A stretch of DNA of 64,000 bases from the NCBI GenBank assembly GCA_949987705.1, contig OX465282.1, forward strand, positions 42,000,039 to 42,064,038, in the 5' to 3' direction. Every line of letters starts with the position of its first letter. Position 1 is the stretch's first letter. Below the pieces are notes generated by a model, which had not been told where the DNA came from, did not search any database, and saw nothing but the letters and a program-made list of their open reading frames with translations. Positions 54,701-63,744 of this stretch are shown here, piece after piece. This DNA comes from Thereva unica (lineage: Eukaryota; Arthropoda; Insecta; Diptera; Therevidae). The translations under genes and the position numbers were made by a program.

Positions 54701-55311
54701 TATATTCTACTTAACATACCCTTTCATTTGATACCCATGTTGAGGTGGTTGTGAAGAAAGTGGTAATCCGGCCTCTTGAGACGGCCGCCATGGATCTAAA
54801 GATATATTTTGTATACAACATTGCTTATTGTATTCTACTTATCATACCCCTTCATTTGATACCCATGTCGAGGTGGTTGTGAAGAAAGTGGTACCCCGCC
54901 CTCTTGAGACAGCCGCCATGGATCTAAAGATATATTTTGTATACTACATTGTTTATTGTATTCTACTTATCATACCCTTTCATTTGATACCCATGTCGAG
55001 GTGGTTGTGAAGAAAGTGGTACCCCGCCCTCTTGAGACGGCCGCCATGGATCTAAAGATATATTTTGTATACCACATTGCTTATTGTATTCTCCTTAATA
55101 TACCCTTTCATTTGATACCCATGTTGAGGTGGTTGTGAAGAAAGTGGTACCCCGCCCTCTTGAGACGGCCGCCATGGATCTAAAGATATATTTTGTATAC
55201 TACATTGCTTATTGTATTCTACTTATCATACCCTTTCATTTGATACCCATGTCGAGGTGGTTGTGAAGAAAGTGGTACACCGCCCTCTTGAGACGGCCGC
55301 CATGGATCATT
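51701..55311 (-). repeat. S2 satellite array, 128 bp monomer
   Basis: About 28 monomers of 128 bp. Two monomer types alternate (GTGGTAATCCGGCCTC and GTGGTACCCCGCCCTC), giving a 256 bp dimer. A 12-monomer block of 1,536 bp (about 52085-53620) is repeated at 53621-55156 with its private variants. On the minus strand each monomer contains the S1 core ATGGGTATCAAATGAAAGG and CCATGGCGGCC, so S2 is an inverted relative of S1. The recurring 60-codon open stretches are not genes: 128 is not divisible by three. Confidence 0.93.
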
Positions 55312-55455
55312 TTAGTTTCAATAGCGTCATGGCCTACCTATTGTTTGACAGCTGCGTAAATTTGAAATTTTCATTAAATGTAATGATTCAATTTAATGAC
55401 AATTTTACATTTGTCAAACAATAGGTAGGCCATGAAGCTATTGAAACTAAAATGA
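55311..55455. repeat. Foldback beside the S2 array
   Basis: Arms of about 43 bp: TTTTAGTTTCAATAGC and CATGGCCTACCTATTGTTTG on the left, with CAAACAATAGGTAGGCCATG and GCTATTGAAACTAAAA on the right. One mismatch per arm, ~60 bp AT-rich loop. Confidence 0.88.
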
Positions 55456-55645
55456 AGTGAAAATTCCTAAAATTACCATTTTTGTTTGGATTTTGCAGCT
55501 GTTTTTTTGGTTAAAGGTATAAAAAATAGCCTACGACCTATTCTCAGACCTACCAAATATACACCAAAAATTTCATGCAAATTGGTCAACCCGTTTCGGA
55601 GGAGTACGGTAACAAACACTGTGACACGAGATTTTTATAGATATA

Positions 55646-55874
55646 GATATACATATATACATATATACATATATACATATATACATATATACATATATAC
55701 ATATATACATATATACATATATACATATATACATATATACATATATACATATATACATATATACATATATACATATATACATATATACATATATACATAT
55801 ATACATATATACATATATACATATATACATATATACATATATACATATATACATATATACATATATACATATAT
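55646..55874. repeat. CATATATA microsatellite, right tract
   Basis: About 28 perfect 8 bp units. It produces alternating Tyr/Ile/His/Thr open frames on both strands, which are artefacts. Confidence 0.95.
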
Positions 55875-55875
55875 A

Positions 55876-57060
55876 CCCCGCACAAATTATATGGAAACGT
55901 GCTTTCGGTCAAATTGGCTGGAATTTTACTATGTTGTAGCTGACATCGTCCTGATCAAAAGTGTTCATGGGCACGAAACCCAAAAATTAGATCTTTTGGG
56001 TTTTTCAGGTACTTTTAGGATTTACCTCTCTTTTGCCTCCCACGGCCCAAAACAAGTCATAGGAGGTTCCAAGACCCCTCAACTCGTAACGGTACTTACT
56101 ATTTAGTAAAAAATACCATAAAAATCTCCCTTGCCTCTAAGGGGGCCAGGGGGCGGTCCGTATGGTTGCAACAGGTAAAATGTACTTATGCACTTTTTAC
56201 TTTTACCTCCCACGGCCCAAAAAAAAATCGTAGGAAGTTCGGAGACCCCGGAAAATCTTCGTAATTAATCGTACAGTTACACAAAAATAATATAAAAATC
56301 CACATTTCCCTCTAAGGGGGTCAAAAATGGTCCTGAAAGTTTGCCCCCCTCCCATATGCACCCTATGCACGCCACCCATGTCTAAATTATAAAACTAGTT
56401 AATTACTTTGTAATAATTCATAATCAATCAAAAAAAAGTCATTGCACCTCATCTGGGGCTCTAATTACATCGATTTGTAGGTGCATCAAAAAATTCTCAA
56501 TTCCAAGCTTTAGAAAGTTACTGATTACATTTTGAGATCTTCCCAATTCAGTTGCAATTTGACATTGTTTAAATCCAGCTTTCTGAAAATCTAAAATTCT
56601 CTGCTTCTCAACTTCACTTAAAACTTTTCCACGTGGCATTGTTTATTGATTTTAATCAATTAATAAAAATGAAATAAAACTACTGTTACAAATAACGCAC
56701 AACTAATTTTTTGGGGCCGTGGGAGGTAAAAGTATAAAGTGCATAAGTGCATTTTACCTGTTGTAGCCATACGGACCACCTCTTAGCCCCCTTAGAGGCA
56801 AGGGGGGATTTTTATGGTATTTTTTACTAATAGTAAGTACCGTTACGAAAATATTGAGGGGTCTTGGAGCCTCCTACGACTTGTTTTGGGCCGTGGGAGG
56901 CAAAAGAGAGGTAAATCCTAAAAGTACCTGAAAAACCCAAAAGATCTAATTTTTGGGTTTCGTGCCCATGAACACTTTTGATCAGGACGATGTCAGCTAC
57001 AACATAGTAAAATTCCAGCCAATTTGACCGAAAGCACGTTTCCATATAATTTGTGCGGGG
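55876..57060 (-). mobile_element. Tc1/mariner-type element with ~345 bp inverted repeats
   Basis: CCCCGCACAAATTATATGG at 55876 is mirrored by CCATATAATTTGTGCGGGG ending at 57060. The arms remain complementary for about 345 bp. The left flank is TA; the right flank is TC, a possible decayed TA duplication. It is inserted in the CATATATA tract. The left side contains a second, diverged copy of the CTCCCACGGCCCAAAA phrase. The centre holds only the transposase N-terminus, so it is non-autonomous. Confidence 0.8.
56439..56639 (-). pseudogene. Tc1-type transposase N-terminal fragment
   Basis: 66 codons from a true ATG at 56637-56639. Residues 1-45 match the first helix-turn-helix of Tc1/mariner transposases: basic MPRGK start, SEVEKQRILDFQKAG, then QIATELGRSQNVISNFL as the recognition helix. 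This part normally binds the element's inverted repeats. The rest of the protein (second HTH and DDE catalytic domain) is missing, so it cannot transpose. A short peptide able to bind the repeats could in principle act as a repressor; that is speculation. Confidence 0.75.
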
Positions 57061-57520
57061 TCCTTTTCTAAGAACTAAGAATTAATTGTACTGTATTGCA
57101 AAGAAATTCATAGTACTTAACTATCTTGTTTACATATATGTATATAAATATTATTAAATTTTTTTTATATATATACAAATTACATTTATCTTATTTACAT
57201 ATACATATCACTATATTTACTACATTTTTTATATACAAATTACTATATTACATTTAGCTTGGTTACATATATATTACTATATTTACTATATTTTTTTTAT
57301 ATACAAATTACTTTATTACATTCATCTTATTTACACATAAATATTATTACATTTGCTATATTTTTTCTCTATTACAAAGCACTATATTACATACTACTAT
57401 ATTATATTTACCACTTTTCATATATATTTACCTTTTATACATACATACAAAATACATATTCCCATATATGTACGTACGATATATATACTACTATATGTTG
57501 CAATTGATTTTCTTCCATTT
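57061..57520. repeat. AT-rich low-complexity region with degenerate ~85 bp repeat
   Basis: The phrases TATATACAAATTAC and TTACTATATTTACTA recur about four times between 57165 and 57360. No coding content. Confidence 0.65.
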
Positions 57521-57709
57521 AAAAAAAAGGAGGTTATATTACTACCATACGTACTTGCTATTCATTTTCTTTAAACAAATTCGCGCGAGTTTTGGGCTCA
57601 CTTTGAGTGACTTTTATTGTTTTTAATTTGGTCGAATCGTACAAACTCGCGTTGTGTCTTCCGCCACCTTCCTTCCTATTTGTTTGTTTTATATAACGGC
57701 ATACCAACA

Positions 57710-58689
57710 ATGGAAGAAAGCCGCATGGAACAAGACGTTCCACAAGTAGAGGAGCCAAAGCCCGGAACTTCCTCAGTCGATGCCGCTAAGGTGTCGAAAT
57801 ATGACATCCCGAAATTCTGGGTACACCAGCCCGCCTCTTGGTTCTAACAAGCGGAAATTATGTTCCAATTGGCCGGCTGCAGGTCCGACAAAGCCAAGGT
57901 CTACAACGTCATGGCCGCATTGCCAGAAGAGGCGGTAACGGCAATGCGGCTTAGCACCGTAGACCACGCCACCTCCTCCTATGAGGAAATAAAACAGTAC
58001 TTGCTCGAAAAATACGGAACCTCAGAGAACCGCCGACTCGAGCAGCTGCTGTCTCTGCAAGAGCCTGGAGATCGGAAACCTTCCGAGTTCCTCCAGCCTC
58101 TTAAGGCACTAGCTGGCGGATCGACAGCGGTCAATGACGATCTTATCCGGAACCTGTGGGAGCGAAGGCTTCCACAGGCCGTCCAGGTCGCATTGACCAA
58201 ACGCTGCCCGGTCTGGCCGCCATTGCGGACAAGGTATGGGAGGTGCTTCCACACGGAGGCGCCTCATACACGTCCGCCGTCCGCTCAACTTCGGCCAACG
58301 CTGATCCAACATTGGTGTCGCTGCAAAGCGCGATCAATACACTGACGGCCCGGCTAGACAATCTGGCCAGAAGCTCGCGTAATGCGAGAAGCCGAACACC
58401 TGCCAATCGGCAGGGCGGCCCTCGACAGCCCTCGGCCAATCGGCCATAAGTGGCCAATAAAGCCAGAGGTTGCTTGTGCTACTTTCACTACCGTTATGGT
58501 AGTGAAGCTCGCACCTGCAAGGCCCCCTGCAGTTTTGGTGATGGCCAAGCCAAGTCGGCGAAGAAACCAACCAAAGTCACCCCTAAAAAAACTAAAGGGG
58601 CAGGGGATCGACATGAGCGAGCATGTAACCGGCCGCTCATACCGTTTATTCGTTCGAGACACCAAAAATCGGATGGATTCTCTGATTGA
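57710..58689 (+). pseudogene. CsRn1-type gypsy gag
   Basis: ATG at 57710. The capsid region is recognisable: PKFWVHQPASWF, then FQLAGCRSDKAKVYNVMAAL, ENRRLEQLLSL and LRALAGGS-like segments, then DKVWEV. A basic linker and the Cys/His knuckle CYFHYRYGSEARTCKAPC (about 58476-58530) follow. Lesions: TAA at 57846-57848 directly after ASWF, a frameshift near 58200, and a TAA at 58447-58449 just before the knuckle. Gag would package element RNA; this copy cannot make it. Confidence 0.8.
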
Positions 58690-59133
58690 TTCGGGCTCGG
58701 ACGTTTCAATTGTTCCCGCCAAGGCGTTCCGGCCCATAACGGTAGCCCGAACGTCCTTCTGTACCCGGCCAATGGATCACTGATCCGTACTTTCGGCACA
58801 AAGTTGCTTGAACTTGAACTCGGCTTACGCCGACGATACGTTTACAACTTTATTATAGCCGACACCACTAAAGCCATTATCGGGGCGGACTTCTTAACGA
58901 AGTTCAAATTGTCCGTCGATTTTGAATATCGGCATTTAGTCGACAAGCGCACGAAGTTTCGAATTAACGTGTGCGCTACCGTCGACTACAACCTTGAAAC
59001 ATTTCCATGCCGAGTTATTGGCATATACAAAGAGCTATTAACGAAGTACGCTTCGTTAACAAAACCGCCCAATTTTAACCTTCCGGTTAAACACAATGTG
59101 CAACACCACATTGTAACTAAAGGGCAATTTTGA
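58586..59133 (+). pseudogene. CsRn1-type gypsy protease and pol start
   Basis: The aspartic protease is recognised by RLFVRDTKNRMDSLIDSGSD with the catalytic DSG at about 58689-58697. A frameshift between 58740 and 58800 splits it. The second piece (58804-59133) carries IIADTTKAIIGADFL, the flap-distal part of gypsy proteases, and the linker to RT, ending VTKGQF at a stop. No RT follows. Confidence 0.78.
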
Positions 59134-59868
59134 ATATTTCGTTGAGCTCTCGTCTCGATGCATGCTGGGTCTAGTCCGTGCTGTTTATTGTCTGTTTGTT
59201 TTTTTTTCTTAGTGTTATTAGTGGTTTTAATACTTTATTTCTGTTTTTGTTTTTAATTTAATTTTAATTTTGCTTGATTTTAAAGTGTTCTGTGGTTTAG
59301 TATTGATTTGGAGTTCTTCTTTTGCTAAAGTTTTTGTTTTCTTCTCCATCTCAGAAGTTACAGTTATCGTTCGGTGTCGTGTCTCGTATCGCAGGAAAAT
59401 AGATTAACTGTATCGTGTTGGTTGGTGATTAAAAATTACTAAACTCATAATTAAATTCTATAATGTGAATTGGTCAAATCTAAATAATTATAATTATGTG
59501 AAAGCCGTGTATTTTTGGTTGCATTTCCGTTCATAGTTTCTGAAACGTCAAAAAGCTTCCAATAAAATACCATACAATTCAGTGCAGTTCACTACACCTT
59601 AATTTAAGTTTTTTTTTTACAAGCAATTGATCACAGTGTGTAAGTGCACGCAAATCGAATGCGCGAGAGTGCGGCTGTGTGCATCTTATGGAAGTGTTTC
59701 CTCCCCGTCAGATTTGTTGTTGTCCAAAGGAATTTCTTCAACTCGAGACATTGAACAGCTATAATCAACTGAAAGTAATCAAGTTTTTTTGTTTTTTGTT
59801 TTTTTTTGACTAAAAATAATTAATTTGAATGGTTTTAAAAGTCCTATCAATATATATTTGTTTTCGTC
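59134..59868 (+). other. Probable 5' UTR of the CR1-type LINE
   Basis: About 730 bp without a gene, directly upstream of the intact LINE ORF1. It starts near GAGCTCTCGTCTCGATGC and contains T runs and a GCGCGAGAGTGCGGC phrase. Taken as leader or promoter region by position only. Confidence 0.45.
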
Positions 59869-61140
59869 ATGGCGGATCAGCTATGTAAGAGGTGTTCTTC
59901 GGAAATCGCCCGTGACGGGATTTCCTGTGATGGGGTTTGTGGAGGCGTTTTCCATCCTTCCTGCCTCAAGGTCAGTAGCAAATCTTCGGCTCCTAGAGGG
60001 CCCACTTGTGGCGCTTGCTCTGACATCAAACCCTGTCATGTGCTGAGAATGATGAAAGACATCTCTGACGCTTTTCTCGGTGATCACGAAAGAGTCATGG
60101 ATCGTCTTAACTCCTTCTCCAGCAACATCTCGCATTTTCAAATGCTAGCCGATGACGTCCAGTCCATCAATGCCCGGCTTGACACGTTGTCTAACACCCT
60201 GAACTCTGTTGTGACCAATACGGGTTCCTTGATTGAGAAATTTGAGAAAATTTCTTCCCGAGTTGCAACAGCACTAGAATCGTTGGACGACATGCACTCG
60301 GCGATACTTAATCCGGTCGCCACTTCTTCCTCCTGCACTTTTAGCTCCTCGGCTTCTGTCCATCCTACACTGGACGACATAAAAAGGAATACCAAGCGTG
60401 TCAGGGTTGATATTGAATCGCTGTCATCAGCAGTGATTCAAAATCACAATGCCCTGAGCTCCCTGTCCTTAAAATTGGAGAGCGTCGTTGTTACAAATAA
60501 GACCTCCCCAGCGACGGCAGCATCTGATGACGCTCTGCAGGTTGAGGAGCAGCCTCTGTCTTCACCCTGTCCCGCGCCCACTTCTCGTTCAGAGAACGTC
60601 TTCTTGCCACAGGAGGCCGTCAATTCAATTGCTCCTATTATTAAGGTGCGTCGCAAAAGTCGCAGGAAAAATCGAAATCGCCAAGCCGTCATTGGTGACG
60701 GTGTCACCCCGAGTTTCTTGCCCCGCGTTCCAGGGATAGAATCGATCTCTAGGCCGGTTTCGGTATCAACCTCTTCGACCTTAATAGTGGCCAACCCCCC
60801 GGTCACTGAAGCTACAGTTCCCCTTGAACCGTGCACCCCTCTGATTACGATACCGAGACCTTTAGATATCTTTATATCACGATTCTCTCCTGAAACCACG
60901 ACTGAGTCTGTCTGTGAATATTTAAGGAAGAAATCTATAGACCCTGGAACTGTTTCATGCAGAAAAGTCAGCAAGGCTTCCAAGCCTGTTGCTTCTTTCG
61001 TTTTGTCTGCACCGCCCGTTATTGCCGAGACTCTTTTAGATCCTGGTTTCTGGCCTGCTGGTGCCCTTACCAAGCTCTTTGTTCCCCACATCACTCAAAC
61101 GTTTCCATTCCGAGAACACCAAGGATGCCAAAAAACTTGA
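59869..61140 (+). CDS. CR1-type LINE ORF1 with PHD finger
   Basis: 423 codons, ATG GCG GAT at 59869, uninterrupted. Residues 6-50 form a PHD-type zinc finger with C4HC3 spacing: C6, C9, C20, C24, H29, C32, C47, C50. Residues ~60-210 are helical and likely coiled coil (regular Leu/Ile spacing), as in ORF1 trimers. Next are a Ser/Pro-rich part, a basic stretch (KVRRKSRRKNRNR), and a C-terminal LDIFISRFSP to FWPAGALTKLFVP domain typical of CR1/Kiri ORF1, possibly RRM-like. It would bind element RNA, with the PHD finger perhaps reading chromatin. Its end overlaps ORF2 by 80 nt. It is the only intact LINE frame in the window. Confidence 0.85.
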   Translation: MADQLCKRCSSEIARDGISCDGVCGGVFHPSCLKVSSKSSAPRGPTCGACSDIKPCHVLRMMKDISDAFLGDHERVMDRLNSFSSNISHFQMLADDVQSINARLDTLSNTLNSVVTNTGSLIEKFEKISSRVATALESLDDMHSAILNPVATSSSCTFSSSASVHPTLDDIKRNTKRVRVDIESLSSAVIQNHNALSSLSLKLESVVVTNKTSPATAASDDALQVEEQPLSSPCPAPTSRSENVFLPQEAVNSIAPIIKVRRKSRRKNRNRQAVIGDGVTPSFLPRVPGIESISRPVSVSTSSTLIVANPPVTEATVPLEPCTPLITIPRPLDIFISRFSPETTTESVCEYLRKKSIDPGTVSCRKVSKASKPVASFVLSAPPVIAETLLDPGFWPAGALTKLFVPHITQTFPFREHQGCQKT

Positions 61141-61597
61141 GACCCTTTCCCTCTACTACCAAAACGTAAGGGGGACATGGTCAAAAACTAACGACATCCT
61201 TCAGGCATCGATGGCTAGCGGGTTCGATGTCATAGTGTTCACGGAAACCTGGCTTCACGAAGGCATTCTTAATGCTGAACTCTTCGATTCCTCCTACCAA
61301 GTCTTTCGGAGGGACCGTCACACTGACTCGGAAGTTCGCGGGGGTGGCGTACTTCTTGCATGCCGCAGCCACCTTAATTGTAACCCAATTTCGCTTCCTA
61401 GTTTCTCCAACATCTTGGACATTGAGCTTGTCGCTCTCAAGATTTCTTTTTCAAAATCAAATCTCTTCCTGTTGTGCTGCTATATCCCACCAGATATGAT
61501 AAGCACACTTGACGATGGAGGTTTAAGCCTCTATGATATTCTCATCTCCTGTGTTGATTATAGCCTGAATATGATGAACACTGGTGTTTTGGCCTGA
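61061..61597 (+). pseudogene. CR1-type LINE ORF2, truncated AP endonuclease
   Basis: 178 open codons in a frame different from ORF1. No suitable ATG is seen near the start, so re-initiation or frameshifting would be needed. APE endonuclease N-terminal half: LYYQNVRG (metal-binding Asn), FTETWL (catalytic Glu), RGGGVLLAC and LCCYIPP. Similarity stops at about 61560, before the GDFN and SDH motifs, so the domain is incomplete and no RT follows. Truncated copy. Confidence 0.82.
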
Positions 61598-62060
61598 AAA
61601 TAGAAAAACATGAAAATAAAACAATACTCCAAAACAGACGTAAACAAACCTGTCAGACGCCGACCCGATATAAACTAATCATAAATTTCAAGCTAAAAAG
61701 AAAAATAATAAATAAAAAATGATTATAAAAAAAATACCTGCATCATAGTCCTGAAACCCAGTCCACTTCCTTCCTAAAAATAAATAAAAAAATTCAAAAA
61801 TAATATGTTAAAACAAAAATAGTAAACACTTACCTAAACCTAATGTCACCCAGTTAAGAATAAAAAAAAAGCTTTAGAGAAAGCTTTAATCATAAAATTG
61901 GTCGAAACTACAACCACTGTAAAATGATCGTGCCGTGGTGAAAAAGCTCCACCAAGCGCCATCTTTCATTTCGACAGAGGAAGAGAAATAAAAGTTCTTG
62001 CACCGAAGGAAACTGGTCAGTCGATCAGACGAAGTCGTCAGAGAGGCTATCAACGCGTAT
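61598..62060. other. Unassigned spacer
   Basis: A-rich, no gene or repeat recognised on either strand. Confidence 0.5.
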
Positions 62061-62844
62061 ACGTATATTAGGGATTTAGATATTGTCTGGGTTTTTACCG
62101 GCAATCTTAAAAGGTTAGACAGGCGTAACAAAAAAAAAACTTTTATTAATTTTTTAATTGTACTTTTGGTGATGGATGTCGTATCCCGATAAATTTTTCA
62201 CAATTAAATATTAGGGCGTAAATAATTGTCGGGTTTTCACCGACAATTCCTGTGTCAGGTTTAGAAAAAATATACTGAATATACGTCATAACCACTGGTG
62301 GCGGATATCACGGTTTATAAAAAACTAACATAAAACATTGATTAGGGCGTAGATAATTGTCGGGTTTTCACCGACAATTACTTTGTTAGGTTTAACATAT
62401 AAAAAGTACTAACAACGTAGTTGTGTGGACGCCAAAGTTGGTGGAGGTTTTTTTTGCTATAAGTCGAATATCGACTATAATATTTTATCCTCTATCAGAG
62501 ATTTGCTGTTTAGGAATCTCTGTTGAGGAATTTAAATTAAATAAATCAGCACAAATTCGTGTGTTCGGGTTGTCCATAGTGACTATAACCATTTTATCCT
62601 CTATCAGAGATTTTCTGTTTAGGAATCTCTGTTAAGGAATTAAATTCAAACAAATCCCTCATATATCGTATGATCGGGATTTTAAATGATTTTTGATAAC
62701 TCACAGCTAGTGATTAGCAGAAATCATAAGCTTCCTATTTAGTCAAGTTCTAAACCGTAAGAACTTTCAAGTCGAATCTCGACTAAAAACAAAATTTTTG
62801 TTAAAACAAAACTTAGCTAACTATCTAATGAGCGAAATTCGCTC
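62061..62844. repeat. Hairpin-rich region with reiterated phrases
   Basis: TTAGGGCGT then AATTGTCGG-loop-CCGACAATT occurs at 62211-62248 and 62341-62379, with a decayed version at about 62066-62100. CAGAGATT-loop-AATCTCTG occurs at 62496-62522 and 62605-62631. AGTCGA-3 nt-TCGACT occurs at 62462-62476 and 62770-62784, and GAGCGAA-A-TTCGCTC at 62830-62844. No coding frame. It could belong to an LTR or leader of a degraded element. Confidence 0.75.
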
Positions 62845-63010
62845 TATTTTAATTATCTAAATTTCCAATATTGAATCGTAACAAAGTTGCGTATACATAG
62901 ATCCATAGCGTATGAAAGGCTTTGACCCTGTTTTAAGAAGTCCAAACCAGTGGCAGGTAAAAAACATTATAGGCTGTAAATTAAAAAAGGACAGCAAAAA
63001 GGGGAGAAGG

Positions 63011-63090
63011 CTGCGAATAAATCGCCATTTCTCCTGTATGCACTGAATACTGCGAATAAATCGCCATTTCATCCTGTGTGCACTGAATCC
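63011..63090. repeat. ~39 bp direct repeat, two copies
   Basis: CTGCGAATAAATCGCCATTT occurs at 63011 and 63050; both continue to GTGCACTGAAT or ATGCACTGAAT. It lies just upstream of the BEL/Pao LTR end and could be inside that LTR. Confidence 0.8.
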
Positions 63091-63190
63091 CGCAAGGTCA
63101 TACAGATCTAAGTCGGGTTACAGTGGAAGCACAAGCGATTAACGAAAACAATTATTGGTCAGCTACAGCAGCTGGAATACAACCGGGACA

Positions 63191-63602
63191 CTGTGGTGAC
63201 CTAATTATATTCTGAATAGAGAAATAAGGAACAAAAGTAAAGAACATTGAATTTGAAATATAGATTGAATGATTTACTAATAATTACATTTTCAGATAAA
63301 TAAAGGCAGCAGTAATAGTCTAAGTAGTTATAAGCAATTAGAAATTTAAAAACTTAAAAATTGAATATTAAAGTAAAGTAGAGTTTAGAAGAATTTAGAA
63401 TTAATTAGAAGTGTAATTTGTAGGAGATAATATAAGTATTTTAAACCATTTTTATCTTTGATTCCGCAACCTTTAACCATTACAGAAAGCTAAGGTAAAA
63501 GAAAGGTAAATATTGTGGGTTCTTCAATTTGGAAGAACTTAAAGTTTATAATAAAAATAAAATTAAAAGAATTTTCTTATTATTACGGCTTGCGCCGTAA
63601 CA
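63191..63602 (+). repeat. BEL/Pao 5' LTR (3' border firm, 5' border tentative)
   Basis: The LTR ends in CA at 63601-63602, two bases before the primer site. Its last 20 bp contain a hairpin, TTACGGC-TTGC-GCCGTAA (63583-63600). A candidate start is TGTGGTGACC at 63191. AATAAAGG at about 63299 could be the poly(A) signal. With no second LTR in the window the 5' border is a guess. Confidence 0.5.
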
Positions 63603-63603
63603 T

Positions 63604-63621
63604 TGGTCCTTCGAGCCGGAT
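63604..63621 (+). promoter_or_regulatory. BEL/Pao primer-binding site (tRNA-Tyr type)
   Basis: TGGTCCTTCGAGCCGGAT is complementary over 18 nt to the 3' end of insect tRNA-Tyr as I know it (ATCCGGCTCGAAGGA plus CCA). This position, one base after the LTR, is where reverse transcription would be primed. Confidence 0.8.
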
Positions 63622-63744
63622 GAAAATGGTCAAATAGTTATATCCTATAAATTCACAATTAGATAAAAATTAGTAAATCATTCAAACGTTTAAGTATTTT
63701 CGGGATTATTTTGGTTTAGTAGTTGTAGTTCAATTAACGACAAA

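Larger units (their letters stand above)
51588..55645. mobile_element. Probable ~4 kb element carrying the S2 satellite
   Basis: Starts TAGCTGGGACCCGGTGCG (51589) and ends with a GGAGGAGTACGGTAACAAAC to CACGAGATTTTTATAGATA phrase (about 55598-55640). Both ends resemble the borders of widespread insect non-autonomous elements as I remember them, which I cannot verify here. The same CATATATA microsatellite flanks both sides. Cargo: S2 array 51701-55311 and a foldback 55311-55455. Confidence 0.5.
57521..59133 (+). mobile_element. CsRn1-type gypsy fragment (leader, gag, protease)
   Basis: Plus-strand fragment: leader 57521-57709, gag from 57710, protease to 59133. It ends at the VTKGQ phrase just before the RT would start. 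Identified by the Cys/His pattern CYFHYRYGSEARTCKAPC, typical of the CsRn1 clade. No LTR recognised. Confidence 0.75.

Noticed and set aside
51884..55424. Recurring 60-codon open frames in S2
   Set aside because: The monomer is 128 bp, so the frame shifts each unit and each frame ends after about 1.4 units. No plausible protein.
55573..56106. Tyr/Ile/His-rich proteins of 80-200 codons over the CATATATA tract
   Set aside because: Pure translation of an 8 bp microsatellite on both strands; the longer one merely runs on into the Tc1-type inverted repeat.
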